Positions 32,708-40,467 of a DNA stretch of 64,000 nucleotides are shown here, piece by piece (position 1 is the stretch's first letter; each line of letters opens with the position of its first letter). Below the pieces are notes generated by a model. That model worked only from the letters and a program-made list of their open reading frames with translations. It was not told the DNA's origin and ran no database searches. This DNA comes from an uncultured Dorea sp. (GTDB lineage Bacteria; Bacillota; Clostridia; Lachnospirales; Lachnospiraceae), in assembly GCA_910579925.1 (NCBI GenBank), contig CAJTVY010000004.1, positions 62,001-126,000 on the forward strand. Direction: 5' to 3'. A program made the position numbers and the translations under genes.

Positions 32708-34267
32708 ATGCGATATCTGGCAGACAGCTCTCAGATGAAGAGAGCAGATCAATATACCATACAGGAGGCAGGGATCCCTTCGCTGGAACTGATGGAGAGG
32801 GCGGCTGCCTCCTGCGTAAAAGTGATGGAGGAAGAAGAACTTGATCTTTCAAAGCCTTGTGTGGTCTGTGGCTCTGGTAATAACGGCGGCGACGGGTTCG
32901 CCATCGCCAGGCTGCTTTTTGAGGCAGGGTATGTCCCCAGAGTCTGGTTCGTAGGAAATGCCGGCCGTTGTACCGAAGAGACGGAACAACAGATGAAGCG
33001 GTTTCTGGAAATCGGCGGCGAGATATGCAACGAATACAGGGATGATGAATATAGTATCATCATAGATGCTGTTTTTGGCGTAGGACTTGGCCGGAAGGTC
33101 GAGGGAAGATATCTGGCTGCGCTTAAACAGATGAATGAAGCATCGGGAACGAAATTTGCCGTTGATCTTCCATCGGGTATTTCTGCGGATACGGGCAGTG
33201 TGCTGGGGATTGCATTCAAGGCGGATATAACTGTGACCTTTCAGCTGGAAAAACTGGGGCTTGTATTGTATCCGGGGCATGAGTATGCGGGTAAGACCTG
33301 TGTGGCGGACATTGGGATTCATACAAAGGAACTGTCAGAGGAACCGAAGCGTATGTATGTCTGTGATAAAGGAGATTTCCGAAAAATGCTTCCTGTACGC
33401 AGGCCAGATTCCAATAAAGGGACTTATGGAAAACTGCTGGTGATCGCGGGAAGTAAGGGAATGTCCGGCGCTGCATTTCTTAATGGGAAGGCGGCGTATC
33501 TGTCCGGCGCTGGTCTGGTTCGGATCTATACGCCCGAGGAGAACAGGGTGATTCTGCAGCAGCAGCTTCCTGAAGCAATCATTACCACTTATACGGATTA
33601 TCGGGAAGAGGAACTGGAGGCTCTTCTTTCCTGGGCGGATGCAGTCTGTATCGGGTCGGGAATCGGAACCGGCGAGGTAGCCGGCAGACTTTTAAAGACT
33701 ACGCTTGAGAGGGCGGCCGTTCCCTGCCTGGTGGATGCAGACGGTCTTAATATCCTGGCGGAATTTGCCGTTGACTTAAATCTGCCGGGGAGCGGCGCCA
33801 GGTTATCGGGCGGTCATTTTAAAATGGAAGGAAGTTTACCGGATCAGAAAAGAGTGAGGCAGCTTGTACTGACGCCTCATATGAAGGAAATGTCACGACT
33901 GCTTCATGGAAGCGTGAAAGAACTGAAAGAGGACCGTGTGAATCTTTTGAAGGATTATGCTGACAGCAGAAACCTGACCTGTGTCCTCAAGGATTCACGT
34001 ACCATGGTTGCATCCCGCGGTGAGGGAACCTATGTTAATCAGTCCGGTAATGCGTCCATGGCGAAGGCCGGTTCGGGAGACGTTCTGGCAGGCATCATAT
34101 CCGGGCTTCTGGCCCAGGGCATGAAAGGCCATACTGCGGCCGTACTTGGCACATATCTTCATGGCCGCGCAGGCGATTATGCAAAGGGAGCGAAAGGAAG
34201 TTATAGCGTTATGGCCCAGGATCTGTTATTATATCTGAGTGAGGCATTTAAGGAATCAGAATTCTAA
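32708..34267 (+). CDS. nnr: Bifunctional NAD(P)HX epimerase / ADP-dependent dehydratase
   Basis: Repairs hydrated NAD(P)H: the N-terminal YjeF domain (about residues 1-215, with VCGSGNNGGDGFAIARLL) epimerises S/R-NAD(P)HX, and the C-terminal ribokinase-like domain (about 230-519, with GSKGMSGAAFLNGKAA and AGSGDVLAGIISG) dehydrates it with ADP. The fused form is common in bacteria. The start is the ATG at 32708, 6 bases after AAGGAGG; the longer frame has no site. Length 519 residues is normal. Confidence 0.95.
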   Translation: MRYLADSSQMKRADQYTIQEAGIPSLELMERAAASCVKVMEEEELDLSKPCVVCGSGNNGGDGFAIARLLFEAGYVPRVWFVGNAGRCTEETEQQMKRFLEIGGEICNEYRDDEYSIIIDAVFGVGLGRKVEGRYLAALKQMNEASGTKFAVDLPSGISADTGSVLGIAFKADITVTFQLEKLGLVLYPGHEYAGKTCVADIGIHTKELSEEPKRMYVCDKGDFRKMLPVRRPDSNKGTYGKLLVIAGSKGMSGAAFLNGKAAYLSGAGLVRIYTPEENRVILQQQLPEAIITTYTDYREEELEALLSWADAVCIGSGIGTGEVAGRLLKTTLERAAVPCLVDADGLNILAEFAVDLNLPGSGARLSGGHFKMEGSLPDQKRVRQLVLTPHMKEMSRLLHGSVKELKEDRVNLLKDYADSRNLTCVLKDSRTMVASRGEGTYVNQSGNASMAKAGSGDVLAGIISGLLAQGMKGHTAAVLGTYLHGRAGDYAKGAKGSYSVMAQDLLLYLSEAFKESEF

Positions 34268-34300
34268 GAAAGCATTAGTTTAGGAAACTGGAGGCAGAAG

Positions 34301-35467
34301 ATGAAGAATTATAGCAGAGTTTGCGCGAGAATCGATCTTGATGCAATAGAATATAACATGGAGATGATGAGGAAGAATATTGACGAAGGGGTGAAAGTCC
34401 TGTCGGTCATTAAATCAGACGGTTATGGACACGGCGCCCTGCAGGTGGCCCAGTTCCTTGCCGGAAAGGATTATATCTGGGGTTATGCGGTGGCCGCCCT
34501 TGATGAAGGTATGATCCTTAGAAAGGGGGGCATTGAGAAACCGATTCTGGTGATGGGCTGTATTTTCCCGGAGCAGTGGGAGGAGATGCTGATCCATGAG
34601 ATTCATATGACAATCTATGACAGTGAGACGGCCAGACGCGTGTCTGATCTGGCGGTAAAGATGGATCGAAAGGCGTATATTCATCTGAAGATAGACACTG
34701 GTATGTCCCGTCTTGGATTCCCGGCAAAGATGGATAGCATTCGCAGCATCGAAGAGATCAGCAGGATGCCGAATCTGGTGATCGAAGGTATGTATACCCA
34801 TTTTGCCAGGGCAGACGAGACTGACAAGACGGATGCAAAAAGGCAGCTGACAGAATTTCTTGAGATGAAGAAGAAACTTTCCGAACTTGGAGTAAAGGCC
34901 GCTTATTACCACTGCGCCAACAGTGCGGGTATTATTGATCTGCGGGAGGCGAATCTTGATATGGTGCGGGCGGGGATTGCGACCTATGGTCTGTATCCTT
35001 CTGACGAGGTGAAGAAGGAACTGGTGCCGCTGCGTCCGGCTATGGAACTTGTAAGCCATGTAGTTCATGTGAAATGGGTTGAGGAAGGAACGCCGGTGAG
35101 TTACGGGGGAACGTTCATTACAACGAGGCGGACGAGGATTGCTACCATTCCTGTGGGATACGGAGACGGATATCCCAGGAGCCTGTCGAATAAGGGGTAT
35201 GTTCTGATCCGCGGAAAGAAGGCTCCGATCCTTGGTCGTGTCTGTATGGACCAGTTTATGGTGGACGTAACGCACATTGAAGGGGCGGCTTTTGGAGACC
35301 TGGTGACGCTGGTAGGACAAAATGGCGGGGAGTGCGTCACGGTGGAAGAACTTAGCGACCTGGCAGAGAAGCTCAGGTATGAATTTATCTGTAATTTCGG
35401 CAAGCGGGTTCCCAGAGAATTCCTTCGTCATGGGAAAGTGGTAGGGCAGATGGATTATTTTGCATAA
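34301..35467 (+). CDS. alr: Alanine racemase
   Basis: Supplies D-alanine for peptidoglycan. The 388-residue PLP enzyme has the lysine in VLSVIKSDGYGHGA, the catalytic Tyr region SYGGTF and the C-terminal barrel segment CMDQFMVDVTH. GGAGG lies 6 bases before the ATG. It is followed by mazF, as in Bacillus, but the antitoxin gene found between them there is missing. Confidence 0.97.
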   Translation: MKNYSRVCARIDLDAIEYNMEMMRKNIDEGVKVLSVIKSDGYGHGALQVAQFLAGKDYIWGYAVAALDEGMILRKGGIEKPILVMGCIFPEQWEEMLIHEIHMTIYDSETARRVSDLAVKMDRKAYIHLKIDTGMSRLGFPAKMDSIRSIEEISRMPNLVIEGMYTHFARADETDKTDAKRQLTEFLEMKKKLSELGVKAAYYHCANSAGIIDLREANLDMVRAGIATYGLYPSDEVKKELVPLRPAMELVSHVVHVKWVEEGTPVSYGGTFITTRRTRIATIPVGYGDGYPRSLSNKGYVLIRGKKAPILGRVCMDQFMVDVTHIEGAAFGDLVTLVGQNGGECVTVEELSDLAEKLRYEFICNFGKRVPREFLRHGKVVGQMDYFA

Positions 35468-35538
35468 AAGATAGAATACATCCGATAAAAGATGGAAATA
35501 CTCATTTTATCTTTTAAGAAATCGGAGTGTGAAAAAGT

Positions 35539-35886
35539 GTGCAGGTAAGGCGTGGAGATATCTATTATGCAGATTTAAGCCCTGTAGTGGGCTCAGAACA
35601 AGGCGGCGTAAGGCCGGTGCTGATCATACAGAACGACGTGGGAAACAGGCATAGTCCGACGGTGATCTGCGCAGCCATTACGTCGCGTATGAATAAGGCG
35701 AAGCTGCCGACCCATGTGGAGATAGATGCGAGGCGTTATCAGATCGTGAAGAATTCGGTGGTTCTGTTAGAACAGGTCCGCACGATTGACAAACAAAGGC
35801 TTCGGGACCTGGTATGCCATCTGGATAAGGAGATAATGAACAGAGTAGATGAAGCGATAAAAGTCAGTTTTGAGCTTCATACATAG
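35539..35886 (+). CDS. mazF: MazF/NdoA-type endoribonuclease toxin, no adjacent antitoxin
   Basis: A 115-residue mRNA interferase of the PemK/MazF family that cleaves single-stranded RNA at short motifs. The family N-terminus RRGDIYYADLSPVVGSEQGG, the PVLIIQND strand, ICAAITSR and the C-terminal LLEQVRTIDKQRL are all there, so it looks intact. The start is GTG with GGAG about 12 bases upstream. Usually an EndoAI/MazE antitoxin gene precedes it; here only 71 bases separate it from alr, too short to code one. Either the antitoxin is elsewhere or this is a solitary, differently controlled RNase. Confidence 0.93.
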   Translation: MQVRRGDIYYADLSPVVGSEQGGVRPVLIIQNDVGNRHSPTVICAAITSRMNKAKLPTHVEIDARRYQIVKNSVVLLEQVRTIDKQRLRDLVCHLDKEIMNRVDEAIKVSFELHT

Positions 35887-35924
35887 AGTGCTCGAAGATA
35901 GAAAAGGAGTAGAAGACAGTAATT

Positions 35925-36719
35925 ATGGAAGAGGGCAGTTTGTTCCAACGGATGAAACATCTGTTAAGGGGCGAGGATGAACTGGATGAGGGGGCCCAGA
36001 AGGAAGCGGCGGGGCTGATTCACAATATCATCCGTTACATGGATAAGGACGCAAAGGACATCATGACCCACCGGAAGCATATTGTAACCATCGACGGCGA
36101 GGAAAAGCTGGAGGAGGGGCTGAAGTTTATGCTGGAAGAGAATTTTTCCAGATTTCCGGTGTGTGCAGGCGATATTGACGAGATCATAGGGATTCTGCAC
36201 CTGCGGGAAGCGATGTCCTGCTATCTTGATGAAAAATTCCGGCAGGTTCCCCTTAAGGACCTGAAGGGATACATAAGGCCGGCGGCGTTTATTCCTGAGA
36301 CGAAGAGTATTGATACGCTGTTTAAGGAGATGCAGTCGGACCAGAACCATATCCGTATCGTGCTGGACGAGTACGGGCAGACTTCGGGGCTGGTGACTAT
36401 GGAGGATATTTTAGAAGAGATCGTGGGAAATATCCTTGACGAGCACGATGAGGAGGATGAGCGGATCAGAGAACTTCAGGACGGAAAACTTCTGGTGAAC
36501 GGAATGGTTGATCTGGAGGATCTGGAGGATCTGCTTCCGATTGTGTTCGAGAAGGAGGAGTATGAGACGCTCAACGGTTTTCTGATCTGGCAGCTTGGCC
36601 GGATTCCGGGAGAGGACGAGCAGTGCGTCGTTGATTATGAAGGGTATCGGTTTATGGTTCTTCTGGTGGATAATAATACAATCCAGAGGGTTAGGATTGA
36701 AAAACGGTGGGAAGAGTGA
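35925..36719 (+). CDS. CBS-pair / CorC_HlyC domain protein
   Basis: A 264-residue soluble protein: a paired CBS module (about residues 45-165, with DAKDIMTHRKHIVTIDG and IRIVLDEYGQTSGLVTMEDI) then a CorC/HlyC C-terminal domain (about 180-262). It resembles the cytoplasmic part of CNNM/CorB transporters without the DUF21 membrane domain, as in E. coli CorC. CBS pairs bind adenine nucleotides; CorC-type proteins act in magnesium or cobalt efflux and membrane integrity, though the precise role is uncertain. The ribosome binding site AAGGAG is rather far (about 15 bases) from the ATG. Confidence 0.87.
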   Translation: MEEGSLFQRMKHLLRGEDELDEGAQKEAAGLIHNIIRYMDKDAKDIMTHRKHIVTIDGEEKLEEGLKFMLEENFSRFPVCAGDIDEIIGILHLREAMSCYLDEKFRQVPLKDLKGYIRPAAFIPETKSIDTLFKEMQSDQNHIRIVLDEYGQTSGLVTMEDILEEIVGNILDEHDEEDERIRELQDGKLLVNGMVDLEDLEDLLPIVFEKEEYETLNGFLIWQLGRIPGEDEQCVVDYEGYRFMVLLVDNNTIQRVRIEKRWEE

Positions 36720-36758
36720 TAGAATAATCTCGATTAGAATAGGAGAGAGGTAGGAACG

Positions 36759-37490
36759 ATGTCAGGACATTCAAAATTTGCCAATATCAAACATAAAAAG
36801 GAAAAAAATGATGCCGCTAAAGGAAAGATCTTTACGAAGATCGGTAAGGAACTGGCTGTTGCGGTAAAAGAGGGAGGAAGCGCAGACCCTGCCAACAACA
36901 GCCGTCTTCGGGACGTGATTGCCAAGGCGAAAGCCAACAATATGCCTAACGATACGATTGACCGCAATATCAAACGGGCGGACAGTGATGCCAATGCGGC
37001 GAATTATGAGCATATTACATATGAAGGGTACGGCCCGAACGGCACGGCGATCATCGTAGAGACGCTGACGGACAATAAGAATCGTACGGCTTCCAACGTA
37101 AAGAATGCATTTACTAAGGGAAATGGTAATGTGGGCACGCCGGGATGTGTTTCTTTTATGTTCGACAAGAAGGGACAGATTGTGGTAGACAAGGAGGAGT
37201 ACGAGGGCGACTCGGACGAGCTGATGATGACGGCGCTTGATGCGGGAGCAGAGGATTTCGTGGAGGAAGAGGACAGTTTCGAGATTCTGACTGCTCCGGA
37301 TGATTTCAGCGCAGTCCGGGTGGCCCTTGAGGAAGCGGGAATTAAGATGGCGGCTGCAGAGGTGACGATGATTCCCCAGACTTACGTGGAACTGACGGAT
37401 GAGAAGGATATTGCCAGCATCCAGAAGACTCTGGATATGCTGGATGACGACGACGATGTACAGGATGTGTATCACAACTGGGATGAATAA
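36759..37490 (+). CDS. yebC: YebC/PmpR family protein (TACO1-like)
   Basis: A 243-residue protein of the universal YebC family: MSGHSKFANIKHKKEKNDAA at the N-terminus, AKANNMPNDTIDRNIKRA, and a C-terminal domain with TYVEL. Members were described as transcription regulators, and more recent work on relatives links them to translation of proline-rich stretches. AGGAGAG precedes the ATG. The gene lies in a run of same-strand housekeeping genes. Confidence 0.96.
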   Translation: MSGHSKFANIKHKKEKNDAAKGKIFTKIGKELAVAVKEGGSADPANNSRLRDVIAKAKANNMPNDTIDRNIKRADSDANAANYEHITYEGYGPNGTAIIVETLTDNKNRTASNVKNAFTKGNGNVGTPGCVSFMFDKKGQIVVDKEEYEGDSDELMMTALDAGAEDFVEEEDSFEILTAPDDFSAVRVALEEAGIKMAAAEVTMIPQTYVELTDEKDIASIQKTLDMLDDDDDVQDVYHNWDE

Positions 37491-37540
37491 TATAACGAAA
37501 GCGGATGGGAGGATTCCTGGATTCTGGCGGAGGAAAACGG

Positions 37541-38317
37541 ATGGAAGAGACTAGGAAGAAGCTGGAAGATTTCTTTGATGAGATGGTTAAAAATATGAAG
37601 TATTTCAAGAGGAAATCCTATGAGCAGTTTTTTAAAGACACTTATGAGAAGTACAGGGATCTGATGGCATCCCTTCCCGTTCTTTGCGAGGGGGAAGGCC
37701 TGGAGGCAGAGGAAGCCCTGGAAGAGCTGGCGGGCGCTATTCCCATGTATGCCAGAAGTAAGTTTCTTGAGGTGCCGAAACGGAAGAAAGAACCGACAGG
37801 GATCGACTATAATATGGCAATGGCCGTCTATGTGGTTCCGATGCTGGTTTATCAGCATGATCCTGTGAACGAGCGGATTGCCACTCGTATGGTAGAGATC
37901 TGGAATGAGAGCAAGGTAACGGGACTTCCGCTTCAGAAGTCGAATTATGAGCAGATTGCCGGAGGATTTCGGAAAGGCCTGTGCTTTATTACGACGGCTG
38001 TCTGCGAATACCAGGGAAAAACGGACGAATGCCAGGAACTGACAACGCTTCGGGAATACCGGGACCAGTATCTCGGACAGTCGCAGGAAGGGTGCGCCAT
38101 GGTAGAGGAATATTATGAGATCGCCCCGATTCTTGTGCTTTCTATCGAGATGCACAGGGAGCCAGGGAAGATTTATGAAGAAATTTACCAGGAATATCTT
38201 CGGCCATGCGTGGAATATGCGAAGAAGAAAGAAAATGAGAAGTGTAGGGATCTGTATGCTGATATGGTAGGAAGTCTGAGGCAGAGGTTTGCGCCTTCGC
38301 ATTTAAACAGGGTATGA
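37541..38317 (+). CDS. Uncharacterised CFI-box protein
   Basis: A 258-residue soluble, helix-rich protein of unknown function. Near residue 160 it carries GLCFITTAVCEYQGKTDEC followed by ELTTLREYRDQYL, the Cys-Phe-Ile box pattern seen at the C-terminus of many uncharacterised bacterial proteins; here it is internal, with about 90 residues after it. No signal peptide or membrane helix. The start is the ATG at 37541, 7 bases after GGAGG; the upstream ATG at 37505 has no site. The box cysteines could bind metal, but nothing here proves it. Confidence 0.75.
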   Translation: MEETRKKLEDFFDEMVKNMKYFKRKSYEQFFKDTYEKYRDLMASLPVLCEGEGLEAEEALEELAGAIPMYARSKFLEVPKRKKEPTGIDYNMAMAVYVVPMLVYQHDPVNERIATRMVEIWNESKVTGLPLQKSNYEQIAGGFRKGLCFITTAVCEYQGKTDECQELTTLREYRDQYLGQSQEGCAMVEEYYEIAPILVLSIEMHREPGKIYEEIYQEYLRPCVEYAKKKENEKCRDLYADMVGSLRQRFAPSHLNRV

Positions 38318-38352
38318 CATATCTGTTAAGAATAAAGGAGAGATAAGGTATT

Positions 38353-39633
38353 ATGAGTGATTATAAGACAGAAACCAAATGTATCCAGTCAGGATATACG
38401 CCGGGCAACGGGGAGCCCAGAGTGCTGCCTATCTGCCAGAGCACTACGTTTAAATATGGATCCAGCGAGCAGATGGGGCGTCTGTTTGATCTGGAGGAAT
38501 CAGGGTATTTCTACACACGTCTCCAGAATCCTACCAATGACGCTGTGGCAGCGAAGATCTGTGACCTGGAGGGCGGCGTGGCTGCCATGCTGACATCTTC
38601 CGGACAGGCTGCGAATTTTTACGCCGTAATGAATATCGCCCAGGCAGGAGACCATGTGGTGTGTGCATCCGCGGTTTATGGAGGAACCTATAATCTCTAT
38701 GCCCATACCATCCGTAAGATGGGAGTCGAGGCCACGTTTGTGGACCCTGACTGTACAGAGGAAGAATTAAACGCAGCATTCCGTGAGAATACAAAGGCGG
38801 TGTTCGGAGAGACGATTGCTAACCCGGCGCTTGTGGTTCTGGATTTCGAGAAGTTTGCAAAGGCGGCTCATGATCACGGAGTTCCTTTTATCGTGGACAA
38901 TACCTTTGCCACGCCTGTAAACTGCAGGCCTTTTGAGTGGGGAGCGGATATTGTAACCCATTCCACCACGAAATATATGGACGGTCATGCCGCCTGTGTA
39001 GGCGGCGCCATCGTTGACAGCGGCAATTTTGACTGGGCGGCTTATGGAGAGAAGTTTCCGGGCCTTACGATGCCGGACGAGACGTATCACGGGATCGTCT
39101 ATACAGAACGGTTCGGCAAAGGGGCTTATATCACGAAGGCAACGGCACAGTTAATGCGGGACTTAGGTTCGATCCAGTCTCCTCAGAATGCGTTTCTTTT
39201 GAATCTGGGACTTGAGACGCTTCATCTTCGGATGGAAAGACATTGTGAGAATGGGATAAAGGCGGCGGAGTTTTTGAGAAGACATGAGAAGGTGGCGTGG
39301 GTGAACTGCCCGTCGCTGCCTGGCGACAGGTATTATGACCTGGCACAGAAATATATGCCCAAGGGCACCTGTGGGGTAATCACGTTTGGACTTAAGGGCG
39401 GCAGGCAGGCGGCGGTTCGGATGATGGACAGTCTGAAAATGATTGCAATCGTAACCCATGTAGCGGATGCAAGAAGCTGTGTGCTTCACCCGGCCAGCCA
39501 TACTCACCGCCAGATGAATGACCAGGAACTGCTTGAGGCCGGCGTACAGCCGGATCTGATCCGGTTCAGTGTGGGGATTGAGCACATTGATGATATTGTG
39601 GCGGATCTTTCCCAGGCGTTAGAACAGGTATAA
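38353..39633 (+). CDS. metY: O-acetylhomoserine sulfhydrylase-type PLP enzyme
   Basis: A 426-residue Cys/Met-metabolism PLP enzyme, expected to make homocysteine from O-acetylhomoserine and sulfide. The PLP lysine is in VTHSTTKYMDGHA; FYTRLQNPTNDAVAAKICDL and the C-terminal SVGIEHIDDIVADL are typical. Length and the insertion with PGLTMPDETYHG favour the MetY group over shorter MetB/MetC forms. AAAGGAG precedes the ATG. No S-box or T-box leader is visible in the 35-base gap before it. Confidence 0.92.
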   Translation: MSDYKTETKCIQSGYTPGNGEPRVLPICQSTTFKYGSSEQMGRLFDLEESGYFYTRLQNPTNDAVAAKICDLEGGVAAMLTSSGQAANFYAVMNIAQAGDHVVCASAVYGGTYNLYAHTIRKMGVEATFVDPDCTEEELNAAFRENTKAVFGETIANPALVVLDFEKFAKAAHDHGVPFIVDNTFATPVNCRPFEWGADIVTHSTTKYMDGHAACVGGAIVDSGNFDWAAYGEKFPGLTMPDETYHGIVYTERFGKGAYITKATAQLMRDLGSIQSPQNAFLLNLGLETLHLRMERHCENGIKAAEFLRRHEKVAWVNCPSLPGDRYYDLAQKYMPKGTCGVITFGLKGGRQAAVRMMDSLKMIAIVTHVADARSCVLHPASHTHRQMNDQELLEAGVQPDLIRFSVGIEHIDDIVADLSQALEQV

Positions 39634-39656
39634 CATGTATATGGTATAAAATATGT

Positions 39657-39702
39657 AAAACACTTCCATACTAATGAGTAAAAATATGTATGGAGGTGTT
39701 TT
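39657..39702 (+). promoter_or_regulatory. Hairpin that buries the tepA ribosome binding site
   Basis: A 15-base-pair stem with one T-G pair: 39657-39671 with 39688-39702, loop of 16 bases. The right arm contains the GGAGG used by tepA (39692-39696) and runs into TTTT before the ATG at 39705. It may both terminate metY transcripts and hold back tepA translation. Confidence 0.6.
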
Positions 39703-39704
39703 TT

Positions 39705-40403
39705 ATGTCAGACGGAGTACGTGAAGAACAGAAAAGGGAAGAAATCAAGGAAATGGGCAGTGTGGATCTTGAGGGAAGCAAGAACCGGCATAAAATCAAA
39801 CTGCTGACCGTGATCGGGGAGATTGAGGGCCATGAGGCAGTTGCGGGAAACGCCAAATCTACCAAGTATGAACATCTGCTGCCTCTTCTTGCCGAGGTGG
39901 AGGACAGCGACGAGATTGAGGGGCTTCTGATTCTTCTGAATACTTTAGGAGGAGATGTGGAGGCGGGCCTGTCCATTGCGGAGATGATTGCATCTTTAAG
40001 CAAGCCTACGGTTTCCCTGGTGCTTGGAGGCAGCCATTCTATCGGCGGGCCGCTGGCTGTCTCGGCAAAATATTCCTTTATTGTTCCTAGCGGGACCATG
40101 ATTATCCATCCTGTGCGTTCTAACGGAATGTTCATTGGTATCACTCAGAGCCTGCGCAATATGATCAGAACCCAGGACCGGATTACCCGGTTTCTTGCAG
40201 ACCATTCCCATATGACCCAGAAGCGGATTGAAGAGCTGATGTTAAACCAGACAGAACTGGTGAAAGACGTAGGAACACTGCTGGAAGGAAAGGACGCCGT
40301 GCGGGAAGGTCTGATTGACGAAGTGGGCGGAATGAGCGAGGCATTGAATAAATTGCACGAAATGATTGATGAGTGCCGCAGGAAAAAGAGTGAAAATAGG
40401 TAA
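39705..40403 (+). CDS. tepA: TepA-like ClpP-fold serine protease
   Basis: A 232-residue member of the ClpP/crotonase fold, similar to B. subtilis TepA, which was linked to protein translocation and spore-related proteolysis. The strand-loop LLILLNTLGGDVEAGLSIAE and the probable nucleophile region GGSHSIGGPLA match the Clp-type GxSxG area; GTMIIHPVRSNG provides the His. It precedes spoIIIE/ftsK, as tepA does in Bacillus (there with one small gene between). The start is the ATG at 39705; the ATG at 39690 lies upstream of the ribosome binding site. The site itself is inside a hairpin. Confidence 0.88.
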   Translation: MSDGVREEQKREEIKEMGSVDLEGSKNRHKIKLLTVIGEIEGHEAVAGNAKSTKYEHLLPLLAEVEDSDEIEGLLILLNTLGGDVEAGLSIAEMIASLSKPTVSLVLGGSHSIGGPLAVSAKYSFIVPSGTMIIHPVRSNGMFIGITQSLRNMIRTQDRITRFLADHSHMTQKRIEELMLNQTELVKDVGTLLEGKDAVREGLIDEVGGMSEALNKLHEMIDECRRKKSENR

Positions 40404-40431
40404 TGACAGCCCTTTTCAAAAATGCTATACT
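40403..40431 (+). promoter_or_regulatory. Promoter of ftsK/spoIIIE
   Basis: ATGACA (40403-40408), an exact 17-base spacer and TATACT (40426-40431) preceded by TGC, an extended -10. It starts on the last base of tepA. Confidence 0.65.
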
Positions 40432-40467
40432 GTTATTGCATTATTTTGCCAGAATAAGGGGGAGAGT

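Noticed and set aside
35468..35538. Antitoxin gene between alr and mazF.
   Set aside because: Only 71 bases are available; the gap holds a weak AT-rich hairpin (GATAAAA...TTTTATC) and no open frame of useful length.
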